From Sordariomycetes sp. S80-01Y (taxonomy: Eukaryota; Ascomycota; Sordariomycetes), in the NCBI GenBank assembly GCA_037042185.1, contig JAXQJY010000021.1, forward strand, positions 496,001-560,000: 64,000 nt of DNA. The letters are read 5' to 3'. This document shows, in pieces, positions 33,626-46,096 of the stretch. The position numbers and the translations under genes were made by a program. Every line of letters starts with the position of its first letter. The first letter of the stretch is position 1. A model generated the notes under the pieces. It was given only the letters and a program-made list of their open reading frames with translations. It ran no database searches and was not told the DNA's origin.

Positions 33626-35549
33626 CTAGCTTTCGAAGCCACGGAACCCGGACCTGGCGCTCTCACGTGTCGTCTTCGCCCTGGCTTTGTCCATCCAGCT
33701 GTGTTGGGTTAGCATCTGAACCAACACGTAGTGACCATAAGAAAGAGATTGGCTCAACTCACATCTTGATGATGCCATCGTCCCCGCAGGAAGCCAGCAT
33801 AGACGGATCATCGGGGTTCCACGACACGGCGTTGGTTCTGGGTTTATGTCCTGGGAGTCTCTCCACCGCCGCACCTATCGTCTTGTGCCAAATAAGGATG
33901 TTGCCATCTTCACTACCACTCATGACGAAGCTCTCGTTCGCACCGCCGAAACTGCTCCTTATGACAAAGTCGCCACCCGTATGGCCCAAAAACTTCTGGA
34001 TGGTCGCTCTAGTTTCAACATCCACAAGTTGCGCCTCGCCGTCGACCTTATTGACCAGCAAGTGGCGGGAATCTTCGCTGAAGCAGACCGAGGTCGGTCT
34101 GACCTTGCACTCCATCTGATACTCTAGTTCGCTCGTAGCGTGGTTGTAGACATAAATCTTGCACCCCTCGTCGACACACACAAGCCATCGACCGTCAGGC
34201 GAGGCGCAAAGGTCTTGAACTCTATGGCCCTTGTCCCATTCAGTGACGTCCCATGTGTCGGCGTTGAGGCTATAAGTGTTCAGCCCTGAGTTGACATCTA
34301 GCGTCCCCAGCACGAATGACCTGCTGTCGCTCGCCCAAGCACATGCGCTGACGGGCTCAGTGTACCGTCGTGTCTTATGAAGGCAGTGACCGTCCTGTAC
34401 ACATGATCAGCCTCCTTCTCCACGTTACAAGGTATTTACAGCAGATGACTACTCACAGGTATGCTCCATACTCTGGCGACGTTGTCTCTACCGCATGTGA
34501 CGAGCATCTGGCTATCTGGGCTCCAAGCGATATTCCCAGTGCCGTTGGGATGATAATCTAGGAATAGAAGGGGATCGAACTTGCTGTCCCAGACGACAGC
34601 TCTCTTGTCGCCACAGGCGGCGAGCATCGATCCGTCTGGCGAGAACAGTACCTGCCATACCTCGCCTCCCAGATCCCCGAGCTCAAGTGCCACTTCGGTT
34701 GGGAATCTGCTGCGGGGGCAAGAGTGGTCGTGATAAAGAGAAGGTGATGAAGCCGCGGTGTGGTATAGACAGTTGTCAATTTGACCCTGCTTGACTGTCT
34801 GTAAGAGTATAGCTAGTCGGCTTTCTGGAAGCATGACTGAGGGAGAGATGCATTCTGTACCATCATAAGTATGCGAACTAGCAAGCTTAGCATGATAGAA
34901 TAGACTCACTAGACAGCTCAGATAGAAGATTCCTTCGGGATTTACCCGCGGCTCCATCCCACTTAGCTTTGAGTTTCATGTCATTGGGCGAAACGCACAT
35001 GAGCAGACTCGATAGGAATCTAACTCTGGACGGATCTTTCGAAATGGGCGTAAGCTCTTGCCTCAGCACCGCAAGGGCGCGGCCACGATCTCTTCCTTCC
35101 AAGAGCTCCAAGTACTTTTGCTGGCGTAGCCAAAATCGCATCACGTCCCGGTCGGAACCTTCAGCTAGTACGAGACCATTCCCCTCATAGCCGTCTACAG
35201 CCCCGCCGCCTTCTGCCTCTGCCGCACCGAGGAGCAAGCGTTCGGCTTCATCCCAGTTTCCGGCGACCACAGCAGCTCGAAATGCGGCTACCGTGGGAAT
35301 TTCCAGCTCGTAACCACTATCCCTGCTCACGCTTTGGGCCGCATCGTGATAGCCCATATCCGAGAGTGCCTGTATTAATATGCGCGTGACCTCTTCCCCG
35401 CTATGACCAAAGTATGTCTCGGGAGGGCTGGGCTTGGACGACTTTAACCCATTAGAAGAGCCGTTAACAGCTTTACGTGTGCCGTTTGTCTGGCCTGTCG
35501 TTGCAGGGCTCGGTCGAGACCGTATCAAAGAGTCACCATTAGAGGACAT
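33626..35549 (-). CDS. GID7: GID7/WDR26 subunit of the CTLH/GID ubiquitin ligase
   Basis: Four exons (35549-34910, 34854-34457, 34394-33763, 33698-33626) encode 580 aa. All three introns are GT-AG with agreeing phases; the last join yields G-I-I-K-I-W, completing a WD repeat. After a low-complexity start come LisH (about 51-83: EEVTRILIQALSDMGYHDAA) and CTLH (about 84-170: AAFRAAVVAGNWDEAERLL; KYLELLEGRDRGRALAVLR). WD40 repeats fill the C-terminal half (VLFSPDGSMLAACGDKRAVVWD; VMSGSEDGNILIWHK). Gid7/WDR26 is a scaffold and substrate-linked subunit of the GID E3, which in yeast degrades gluconeogenic enzymes after glucose return. The minus strand stays open in frame for 250 nt above the ATG (see findings), so the N-terminus may be longer. 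Confidence 0.92.
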
Positions 35550-37793
35550 CGTGGCGTCTGCGATCCGCCTGCGCTTGGGCTCGTCTGTATCCGGCTCGGA
35601 GGACGTCGACCGCAGTCGTCGGCCGAGGACTTGGGCAGGGGGGTCGATGGGAAGGTTTTCGGCTCCGGAAGACGTTATGTTCGCGGTTGAAGCCGATGTG
35701 CCTTGTCGATGCGGCTGGGCCGAGGGATCTGCGTTGGGAGGAATCGTGGGCGTCGGGTTGAGTGAGTCGTCGGAGGCGTCAACGGGGCGGGAGCGGGAGT
35801 TTGAAGGCTCCAGCTCTTCGTCTTGGCGGCTTGAGACCGCGGGTCAAGTAGAAAGGCTGTCAGTTCGCTGGCCCAGAGCTAAGTTGGCGTGGCATGTGTA
35901 GAAGTCGCAGGCCTGGGGCGGGACCTGGACGTTGATGCCGTCGTTCGGATGCTATCGGCACTGGGTCGTGAAGAGGCGGTCGTGGCGTGTTCCGAAACTG
36001 CTGTCCAACTGCCTCAGATGGAGAATAGTGTAGATGTTGGGCTGGGGTCCCCGTCGACGCTTCGAGGGATGGATGGGTAAAGTAGACAGGATGTTGGGGG
36101 TATATTGACGGTCTATCTTGCTTCGGTTGGAACATTCAAGGTTCAAGGCCGGACGGTCGAGGGCAGGAACTGGGGCGCCTCCAACTAAGGTGCCTGTGAC
36201 CTCAGATGGCGCTCCCGAAGCGCTGTAAAACGCCCGCCATCCCTGCAAAGTCCAGTGTCTGGGGCCACATGGTTGGTCATATGGCCGTCAAGGTGGGCCG
36301 GCCGATTACTGCAACGGGCATCAATGACGGAAGCCATAACTCCCCTTTGTCGCCCTGAGAGCCCTTTCACAATGCAGAAATAATCTAAATGTTGCTCCTA
36401 CTTTTGATCTGTGATGTTTTAGGTAGCTGGGATGTCGCTTGGCATTCACAGAGCTTGGTTGGGGTGCATGACGCATCACTACGAGGTGCTCCGAGTCCTC
36501 GACACTGGAGACGTTTTGGGTGTCTTGGCCTGACGCTGACGTTCACCATGACCACTTCATCTTCGTTTTTTTGTTGGAGCCTTATTAGATGTTCGCTTGA
36601 TCTAACAGTTTATGAAGATTCTAGCTTCACGATGCCTAGCTTTAAATAATCTATGTGAAGTTTCTTTGCGCCATTTGAGTCCGACTTGTCGTGCTTATCT
36701 ATCAACCCAACAGTGGAGGTATCCTCCGATGTTCTTCTGCAGATAAGTAGTAGCTAAAAGCGTGTCTCGATCTGCACACGCTATTCCAGGGCTTACATGA
36801 ACGCACTAATTGTGTTGCGGCCTGATACTGGGGCTTTGGAAGAACAACGGCCATCCACGTTGCTGGTGCTGGTTGGTAGTCTCCCCTGATTAAACGCGGG
36901 ATATGTCCACCTGTTCCTACAACTCATATATCACGTCCGTACTACCGTACGTGAGATCGGCAAAACAAACGAGGTTGGACCCAGCACCGCGACAACAGAA
37001 TCCAGGAATGATAGATATTATCACTCACATGATGTGAAGCCGAAACCATGGCCGTCGGTACCACAGTGACAACCCGAAGCCGCCGGGTAGGTTGGAGGCT
37101 GACCAGCCGGCAATTCAAGGGATATCGTTCCAGCCTAGCAGTGCTGAGGCAACGAAATAATGAGTAAGTACCACTCCTATTGCTGAGTCCCGATAGCGGT
37201 ACATAGACTCTCCCGGATCGAGAAGGTTCCTCGTCATGGCTTACGTTGAAGTCTAGGCTGCTACTTGGACACCGACAAGATCACGTGTGCCTAAATCGGA
37301 TGTCGACGTTTGGGGAAGATTCAGGTCAGTTGGCTGGCAACCTGCAACTGGGAGGCAGAGCCACATGTGGCCAGGAGCTGAAGAGACCCACTGCACCAGC
37401 CACTGCCCTGCAACGGTGCCCCAAAGGTGGCAGACCGACGTAACGCTGTCCAGGTCAGGCTCGTGATAAAGTCGTCTTGCGAACCCCCCCAATCTCCCAC
37501 CACAACCTTCCTACATCGCGACGTCAGCAACTGCAACACTTTGCTTGCGTTAACTCGATATCCAGCCGAAGAGGGCCAAGGCAGAACATCGCGACCAAGT
37601 ACCCCTACGCGCTCCTCAACGAACCTACTTGGCCCCCCGCGATTCAGGAGTTATCCCTTCCCAGACCGACCCTCAGGCCGCCACAGCAACCGAACAAGTA
37701 CATCGGCGCCGGCTCTGCATCACAGCTCAGGCTTGACATACGCATCTTCGCATCCCCTTGAACGACCCGAATTACGATATAACAACCGCCGTC
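35550..37793. other. Divergent intergenic region between GID7 and VPS1, 2.2 kb
   Basis: 35550-35805 is open in the GID7 frame on the minus strand and may be coding or 5' leader. A lower-GC segment follows at about 36380-36680. Stretches around 37480-37790 are C-rich, as in the VPS1 leader. I see no complete gene and no transposon ends. Confidence 0.5.
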
Positions 37794-40096
37794 ATGAGTG
37801 GCTCCCTTGCTCAGCCGGGAGGCATCACTGATCCAGCGCTCATCACGTTAGTTTCAACCGTCGGGCCGCTGTGCGCGCCACTGCTGACAGATAGATGCTA
37901 GGCTGGTGAACAAGCTTCAAGATGTCTTCGCGACCGTTGGCGTCAACAACCCCATCGATCTGCCCCAGATCGCCGTCGTTGGTAGTCAGTCCAGCGGAAA
38001 GTCCTCCGTGCTCGAGAACATTGTTGGACGAGACTTGTAGGTGCCCCGTACGCCATGAACCGACCAAGAAAGAGCATACTGACGTGAAACTACAGCTTGC
38101 CTCGTGGCTCCGGTATCTGTACCCGACGACCGCTCGTTCTCCAGCTCATCAACCGTCCCGCGCAGACCAACGGCGTCAAGGCCGACGAAGTATCGACCGA
38201 AACCGACAAAGCCGCGAACGCGGACGAGTGGGGAGAGTTCCTGCATATTCCTGGCCAGAAGTTCTTCGACTTTGGTAAGATCAGAGACGAGATTCAGAGG
38301 GAGACGGATGCCAAGACTGGCCGCAACGCGGGCATCTCTGCAGCCCCCATCAACCTGCGCATCTACTCGCCCAACGTCTTGACGTTGACGCTGGTGGATT
38401 TGCCTGGTTTGACTCGGGTGCCTGTCGGTGACCAGCCGCGAGACATCGAGCGCCAGATCCGTGAGATGGTTCTCAAGTATATCGGAAAGTCGAACGCCAT
38501 CATCCTCGCCGTCACTGCTGCCAACATCGATTTGGCCAACTCCGACGGCCTGAAACTGGCACGAGAGGTCGACCCTGAGGGTCAAAGGACTATCGGCGTC
38601 CTCACAAAGGTGGATATCATGGACGATGGAACCGATGTTATCGACATTCTTTCGAACCGCGTTATCCCCTTGCGTCTCGGCTACGTCCCCGTAGTCAACC
38701 GTGGCCAGCGCGATATCGACAACAAGAAGGCTATCAACGTGGCCCTGGAGGCGGAGAAGGCTTTCTTCGACAACCACAAAGCTTACCGCAACAAGAGCAA
38801 TTACTGCGGTACTCCTTACCTCGCGCGGAAGCTGAACCTGATCTTGATGATGCACATCAAGCAAACGCTACCCGATATCAAGGCTCGCATTTCGAGCTCC
38901 CTGCAAAAGTACACTCAAGAACTCGAAAGCTTGGGCCCCTCTATGCTGGGCAACAGCGCAAACATAATCCTCAACGTCATCACCGAGTTCACCAACGAGT
39001 GGAGGACGGTCTTGGACGGTAACAGCAACGAGCTGTCTAGCTCAGAGCTCTCTGGAGGTGCTCGTATCAGCTTCGTATTCCACGAGCTGTACTCCAACGG
39101 TGTCAAAGCCCTAGACCCGTTCGACTCGGTCAAGGATGGCGACATTCGCACCATTCTTTACAACTCTTCTGGTTCGTCGCCAGCGTTGTTTGTTGGCACC
39201 ACTGCCTTCGAAGTCATTGTCAAGAAGCAGATCGAGCGTGTTGAGGATCCTAGCTTGAAGTGCGTTTCGTTGGTGTACGACGAGCTGGTGAGGATACTGA
39301 CAACTCTGCTTGGGAAGCAGCTGTATCGTCGCTACCCACAGCTCAAGGAGAAGTTGCATGCCGTTGTCATTGCCTTCTTCAAGAAGGCTATGGAGCCAAC
39401 CAACAAGTTGGTGAAGGATCTTGTGAGCATGGAGGCCTGCTACATCAACACCGGCCACCCTGACTTCCTCAACGGTCACCGCGCCATGGCCATCGTCAAT
39501 GAGCGCCACAACCCTCAGAAGCCTGTCCAGGTTGATCCCAAGACCGGCAAGCCCCTACCCCAGTCATCCACACCGCGCGCAGCGAGCCCCTCGGTCCCCG
39601 AGGAGGCCGGCGCCAACGGTGGCTTCTTCGGTAGCTTCTTTGCCGCCAAGAACAAGAAGAAGGCCGCTGCTATGGAGGCACCGCCGCCCACACTGAAGGC
39701 TTCCGGTACTCTGTCTGAGCGCGAGAACATCGAGGTCGAGGTCATCAGTAAGTGATACCTGTTTTCTGATTCAAACCATGACTAACAGTGTTAGAACTGC
39801 TCATCTCTTCTTACTACAACATTGTCAAGCGTACCATGATCGACATGGTTCCCAAGGCCATCATGCTCAACCTCGTACAGTATGTTTCACCGAGCTATAA
39901 CCCCTGAGCCATGCTGATAGCCTATAGATTCACAAAGGACGAAATGCAACGCGAATTGCTGGAGCACATGTACCGGACCGATAACGTCGACGACCTCCTC
40001 AAGGAAAGCGACTACACCATTCGCAGGAGGAAGGAGTGCCAGCAAATGGTTGAGTCCCTCGGCAAGGCCAGCGAGATCGTGAGCCAAGTCCAATAA
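37794..40096 (+). CDS. VPS1: Dynamin-related GTPase Vps1
   Basis: Five exons (37794-37846, 37902-38036, 38096-39747, 39795-39879, 39928-40096) encode 697 aa, against 704 in yeast Vps1. Acceptor 37901 was chosen for intron 1 because it keeps the frame (A-L-I-T-L-V-N-K); the AG eight bases earlier leads straight to a stop. The GTPase domain has G1 GSQSSGKSS (45-53), G3 DLPG (164-167) and G4 TKVD (233-236). The middle domain follows, then a variable linker ([19 protein letters not shown]) in place of a PH domain, then the GED ([36 protein letters not shown]). Vps1 assembles on membranes for vacuolar sorting, endocytosis and peroxisome division. The two small C-terminal introns of 47-48 nt split the GED. 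Confidence 0.96.
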
Positions 40097-41645
40097 GCGA
40101 CTGCCCATGGCATCTACACAGCACCAATTCATTGGGGCACGGCCCCAGTGAGTCGCGCGTCGGATACACGTTCGGGAGCGGCGAGATTAGCAAGCGCGGG
40201 TACCCTTGCTACATTTTTCGATACCAGCAGGTTAGAGTAGACTCGAGTAATGCACTTGTGCGGAGGATACGGAATCACTGCATGTGAGGTACTGTCGGTG
40301 GGATGGACTTTCGCTGTTTCTGATGGTTAAGAGGGTTGGGGCGAAACGGAGACTTTAAGCCCTGTTAGCTTGTTCTCAAGACATTATCATTCTTATACCG
40401 GACTGTTTCACGGTGATTTGCATAGGATCAGAGTGCATTTCAGTGTCAAGCTGATGTGTGTTTAGCGTAGAAAGGGGTAGATGAATCTAGGGCCTAGTTT
40501 TCTTCCAGTAGGGATCATGAACAGAGGCACTCGGCAAGGCCAGCTTGATTGCAGTACATCTGGCCGGTTTTAGACATTCCAGATTGTATCGGATACTGTA
40601 AGCTTCAATCACTATCTCTTGGAGCTCGTCTCCAAACCTGTAGGTACTAGTAGTCTGAGCCAGGCCAACCCAACGTAGAGGACCTATCCTACGAATGCCC
40701 ACCGGCTTGTTCGCACTCCAGAATGGGTTCTAAGCGCGCTTCTCTCGAAAAACCGCCCCGGTCGAAAGGCGGCGAAGCAAGTTGCTAGCATTCGGATTAT
40801 GTGGTAATGATGTTCGTCTCCCTTGCTGTTGTCGTTGCTTCCCAGTATGAATAGGCTACCCTCTCTCTAGTTCTCCTCAGGCCCTTCGACCGTGCAGTGA
40901 CCAAATATCTTGCTTGCCATCATGGCGAAAGACTTCTTGACGCCCTCTTCGGGATCTGCATTCCAGACTGAGATCAGGATGTCCGGGCTCCTCAATATAC
41001 TCATGCATCATGCATCATGCGTCCATCATGCGTCGTTTTGGGACGCTCATGGTGCGTGAAGCTGATCCCAATGGGTTGCTTGATCGGTGGCTTGGGCTGC
41101 TTAGTTAACTGCATGCTTCGCAGGGCTTGAAACCTACTTCTCCAAGCAGAGAGCACTCTCGATGTCCTCCCGCAATTCCCCTTCGAGGAGCTGTGAAAGT
41201 AACAAGCAGGCCGGAGAGCTCAGAAGCTCGTGATCTGTGGTGCAAGGGGAAAGTGGGCTGTTGCTCGAGGAAGAAAGGAGGAGAGCCAACTGGAGGAAGA
41301 GATGAAAAGGTGCAAGGCTTCAGATCAGATGAAAGACCGCCCGTAGGCTATGATTCGCATGGCTGCCTTCGTCTCGTATAAGCAAAAAGGGCCCCTTGAA
41401 TTCGAAACCTCGCAGCGCAAGCGGCGTCCTGTTGAGGGCACTAGCGGCAAAAGATCCCTTAGCCTTTGAGCAGAACACCCTCTTCTATTCACAAGGTGAT
41501 ACAGGGCACGTAGGGGTGTACAAGACAGATACATTCAATCCACCATCCAAAGCAAGTCTCGAGGGTATATCCTTAGACCGGTCCCAACCAAATATGTACA
41601 ATGCCTTTGCGCTGCAGTGTCCGTCAAAATCACCGTAACGCCATT
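40097..41645. other. Convergent intergenic region, 1.5 kb
   Basis: It lies between the VPS1 and SAC3 stop codons. No gene was found. A catgcat/catgcgtc repeat is at 41002-41034. The open frames present (for example 41127-41381 and 41396-41638) have no family resemblance. Confidence 0.55.
41002..41034. repeat. CATGCATCATGCGTC-type short repeat
   Basis: CATGCAT, CATGCAT, CATGCGTC and CATGCGTC occur in a row with spacers of no more than two bases. The core CATGCATG-like units are themselves palindromic. Confidence 0.65.
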
Positions 41646-44600
41646 TCAAATGCTATCATCCCAGGGCGTTCCCTGGCTTTCTCCCATCTCGCTTGCAAAC
41701 TTCTCATTATGCTCCCTGAACCACTGAGCACCCTCCTCGAGATCCTCGCGCATAGCGCGGAGCTCTTGGATGAGTTTCTCGTTCTCGCTCATGACGCGCT
41801 TGCTTGGTGTCTCTGAAGGTACGGCGTCTTCTATCGAGCGTTTGCGCTTGCTAGGTGGGTCCGGAAGTTGGAAGGACGCCGAGCTTTGGGGACCGGCGAG
41901 CAGGCTGCTTTTGAAAGGGCTGGAGGTATTGCCGGCGGAGAGGTGGCGGCGGCTGGTAGATGTAAGGGAGGAGGAGCGCGGTCTCTTGTCGAGGCCGGAG
42001 TACTTGTGCTTGCCGTATAAAACTTCGTCGGCCATTCGCTCAGGAAGGGCTGTGCCGTCGGGCATCTCAACCATGCCCATTGCCTTGAGGCGCCAACGTT
42101 CTGAAGCCGCGCTATGGCGAGACTTGGGCTCAGGGCTTGCGGTGTTGCGAGTTGTGCCAGGTGGCAGCGAACGGCGGAAGCCTTCAATGGGCTTTGTGAA
42201 CTTATCGCGTAGGGCTTGGAGCTTCCCGCTCGATCTTCGTGAAGTTGTTGTCGTGGATGATCCCTGCGAGCCGCTTGATGTTGGCCGAGCCATGTTGAGA
42301 GAGGCGTGCGTTCTATGCACGATCCTTCTGGCTTGATCCTTCTCGTTGGCAACCCCTGAGAGCACGCCTGAGGCGAGGAGATCCTCCTCGGCCTGACTTC
42401 GCTTCAGCCTCTTGCGTTGAATGAAATCTGATAGTCGGTTGTTGTCCTCCTCCGCCGCACGGGCAACTTCCTTCCGCTTCCTTTTTTCCTCAGCAGCCTG
42501 CTTAGCAGCTTCTTCCCTTTTTCTCTCCGCCTCAGCAACCCTCCAAGCTCGCAGCTCTTCCCTCCCTTCCCTGCGCAACCTGCCTAGCCGTAATTCTCTC
42601 GCTGTTCTCTTCCATTTGTAGAATGTCTTGATCCGTATGTTCTTCACCCGAAAATCCTCGATCTCCCGCTCTAAAGCTTCCTCCTCCTCTCGTTTCTTTC
42701 TTTCCAGTTCGTCTTTGTGAAATTGAGTCCACGTACCCTCTAATATCCCCGAGAGAACATGTTTCTGGAAGTCTTCCAACAATCCTCCGTCTCCTTGGAC
42801 AAACCATTTGGTGAAGTCTCCCAGATAATCTTTTGGCGGTGCTGGTGGTGGGGGCGGAACTTTCGGCTTGAATAAGTCATTCGACGACGTAGCTTCCTGT
42901 GTGCTCGCTATTGGTGCGCCTTGCTGCTTGCCGCTCGTTGGGAACAAAGAAGTGCCACTTGGAGAGGGCTTAGGGGCAAAGGGGGAGGGAGCGAGCCCCG
43001 AGCCTGACCCTAACTGCCCGGTCTTTGACGCATCGGCTGTCGGCAGCAGAGATGGTGGCTCGGCGCCGGGAGTATCGGTCTTGCTGATGTGCATGTGACC
43101 TGATGCTGTTTGTGACTGTTTTTCTGCAGCTATTGGCGGCACGGTCGACGATGAACCGCCCGGGCCTGAGAAAGCATTGGACGCAGATCCCCCAGTAGGG
43201 AAGGGAAACATGGACTTCTTAGGCTCCGGCGGACTACTCTGCGGTGTTGTCGAAGCTTGCGAGTGTCCGCTCGTCATGAATTTTGACCTGTCGTCTGCGG
43301 CTTTAGAGGGCTCGTTGGTTGGCTTGGGGCCGAGGGCGGCGAACGGATTTGGTTTTGGTGCATCCGGCCCCTCGTTTACCGCGTTGTCGTCTGGCGTGAC
43401 CTTCGAGAAGTTACCTGAAGCTGGTTTCGATCCGAGACCCTGAAGTATAGATCCGGCGGGTTCGGTTGTTGAAGATGCTGCGCCGAGCTTTTGGCTGCTG
43501 AAAGCTGATGCGAACGGACCACTTGCCGTCGGCGCTGTCTGAGACGAGAAGCCACCGAATGGCGACTTGGTTTGTGTTTGAGGCGCTGTATCCAAGATTA
43601 GTGATAATGAGTATGTTCCGTCGCTGAGGTGTTCCAGTCAAGGAACGACGGGCTCCAGGCCAGCAATGCTGGCCTCCACCTAGAAAGAGCGCGCGAGCCA
43701 ATCTTCAAAGGGTGCGAGAGGTGTTTTGATATCTTACCTGGAACGCCGTTGGGCTTGTCACTGCTCGAAGCAGCTGGCTTCGAACCAAAGGGGTTGCCTG
43801 ACAGTTGCGCTGGCTGGCCGAACGGGTTCGGCTTGGGCGCATTACTTTCAGATGAAGTGGCTGGAGGAATGATGCGAGCTTCTTGAGCAATGTCCTCTTC
43901 ATCTGCAAATTGAGAATTCGGATCTGGGTATGTAGTTCGATGCATGACCTCCGGAAGTGACCTACTCCCTCGCTTCTTCTCAACCAACTTCCTGGAGTAC
44001 TGATGAAACAGCTTCGGATGTTCAAGTTGCTGGTTTCGCTGCAATTTGAGGATCTGGCGGTTGACGTCGAGGGGGGCCTCTGGATCGGGCTTAAACTCAA
44101 GCCCGTGATCCTCAGCAAAGTCGACGGCCTCCTGAACGGTATCAAAGCGAAGGAAGGAGTTGAGTACTGCGGCGGAAACGTCGGTGGTCTCGCCCTGCGG
44201 TCGTGCAAGCGGTTTTGAGATCGATTGTAAGATAGATCGTCGAAGCTGGGCGAAATGAATCTCGGCGAAGCAAGCCATCGTGTAAGATGTTGAAGGGTCT
44301 TCCACAATACGGAAGTAAGCGTGGTGCCCTCCAGAGACTGCCATTGTAGGTCCGTCAAGCAGAGGGCCGTGGAAGTTGGATGTACTTTGCAGAGCTTCAA
44401 CTAGGGAGACCGCCGTACGAATCTCGTCTGAGTCCCTCCACAGCTCTGGCTTCCATTGTCTTTGCAGATTTTCCATAATCATAGGGGTCATCGCGTGGAA
44501 AATGAGGTAGTAAGCCCGGAACTCAGTCTCATTCTCGCAAACAAGGCCTTGGACATTGCAATCATCGTAAACGTCGCGCAATGAGAGCAGCGTCTTGCCA

Positions 44601-45727
44601 AGTTGTTCGCGCTCTTGGTGTTCTGAGAAATCATCGGGCTTGATGTCTGCCTTTGACAGCAAGTGGAGCGACGTGACGTGGAATCTCGCAATGTTCTCCA
44701 ATACCTCGACCTGAATCTTCAGCTCATCCGGTTCCAGTGTTGAGAAGAAAGTGAAATCGCGACGGATGGCCCTTGTTCGATCCCACAAGAAGCCGTGGTA
44801 TGCCGGTAGATTGGCGTCGCATTGCAAGAGATCATCGAGGAGGTAATTCAGCGTCCGTCGTAGTGCCGCAATGGACCTCACGTCCATTGGCAATGGGGCC
44901 TCCTGTCCAGCAGCCGAACGCGCCAGCTTCTTGACCATGCGTGTCCTAGCGGCATAAGTCGATTCGGCGTCCTTCTCAGCGCCTTGGACGTCGAACTCAG
45001 TGATTCGCCTGATCTTCTCGAACTCAGGGCACATCTCTTCAGATATTCCCTTGAACTCAATGGCATCCTTCAGCGCCCTCCTCTTGTCGGGATCATCGAT
45101 GATTCCGGCTTTTGTCAATGATTTGCGCACACGATCTCGATATGCCTCATATTCTTCTCTGAACTTTGACATCTTATTCGAGTTCTTCGGGTCGCCGGGG
45201 TTGGAGGGCCACTTCGGAGGGTTGATACCATCTTTTCGGAGCTGGGTATACACCTTCTGCGCATGAGGGTTGTCGGAATCGGGAATCGCAGGTGGTGGGA
45301 ACGGAGCAGTCACTCCCGCGTTGGGCCTGGCGGCAGAGCTTGGTCTTGAGGTGGTCGGGCCATTGCTGGTCAATCGTGCCCCAGGCTGCAAGCTGCTGCT
45401 GGATTCGCGCTTCTTGTCGCCTCTCCGATTCTTGGACCGTCCGCCATCGCTCGACTCGGCATCGCTTTCCTTGAAAGAGGACGGTGTTGCTCGGTGCGCG
45501 TCATTGTTGATCGGAGGGCTGAATCCATTGAAGGTCGACTTCGTGCCGCCACCGCTAGGTGCACCGAAACCGCCAAACCCCCCATTTTGTTGAGACTTTT
45601 GCGTGCCTGACGCGTTGCTAGAGCTCAGAGTCGCGAAGGGATTGGTCGCGCCATTCGCAGGCTTTGGCGCAAAGGGGTTTGGAGCTGGCGACGAGCTCTT
45701 CGTCGCGCCTCCGAACGGGGAAAACAT
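41646..45727 (-). CDS. SAC3: SAC3/GANP family scaffold of the TREX-2 mRNA export complex
   Basis: Two exons (45727-43738, 43585-41646) encode 1309 aa, very near yeast Sac3 (1301). The first frame begins with TTG at 45763, so I start at the ATG at 45727 (MFSPFGGATKSS). The N-terminus has FG/NPF nucleoporin-like repeats (NPFAPKPANGATNPF). The SAC3/GANP domain runs from about residue 230 (EEMCPEFEKIRR, its hallmark) to about 530 and includes RRDFTFFSTLEPDELK and REQLGKTLLSLRDVYDD. Further FG-rich sequence spans the exon join; then a charged coiled coil (KREEEEALEREIEDFR) precedes the Sus1/Cdc31-binding type region (VKNIRIKTFYKWKRTARELR). It couples SAGA-dependent transcription to nuclear-pore export. 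The intron is long for this window (152 nt) and holds a hairpin. Confidence 0.92.
43657..43675. repeat. Perfect 9-bp inverted repeat inside the SAC3 intron
   Basis: AGGCCAGCA and TGCTGGCCT are separated by one base, near the centre of the 152-nt intron at 43586-43737. In the pre-mRNA it would form a GC-rich stem. Confidence 0.75.
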
Positions 45728-46096
45728 TAGGGTGATGATGCAACGAACGTCGCATGCATCCAAAAGGTCGTCAGCGCATGGAGGAGAGAGTTTTGCACGA
45801 GGCAGAAGAAACTAAGTATTATGAAGTCGCTCACTGGTCGAGGGTAGGGCGAAGGCTAGATGAGGCGGTCGTGAATAGAATCTGGACCATGGATCTACAG
45901 AAGCCACCCATTGTCGTCACATCACGTGACCTTCCCAGCCATCTCACCGCCCGTCAAGGGATGAGAACAAAGGGAATCGCTTCTCGAGGTTTCGATCTAA
46001 AATATCGTTTCGCGTTTTTCCTTGAGCACTGAAGTGTTCTGATTTTGTTGAATTATTACTTGGTATCATCAATCGTGACGGCGCAACTAATTGCCT
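45728..46096. other. Intergenic spacer upstream of SAC3
   Basis: 369 bp lie between the LTV1 stop and the SAC3 start, both on the minus strand. It must hold the SAC3 promoter and the LTV1 3' UTR. No TATA box or repeat stands out. Confidence 0.55.

Noticed and set aside
37986-38864. A 292-codon minus-strand frame
   Set aside because: Antisense to the VPS1 GTPase domain.
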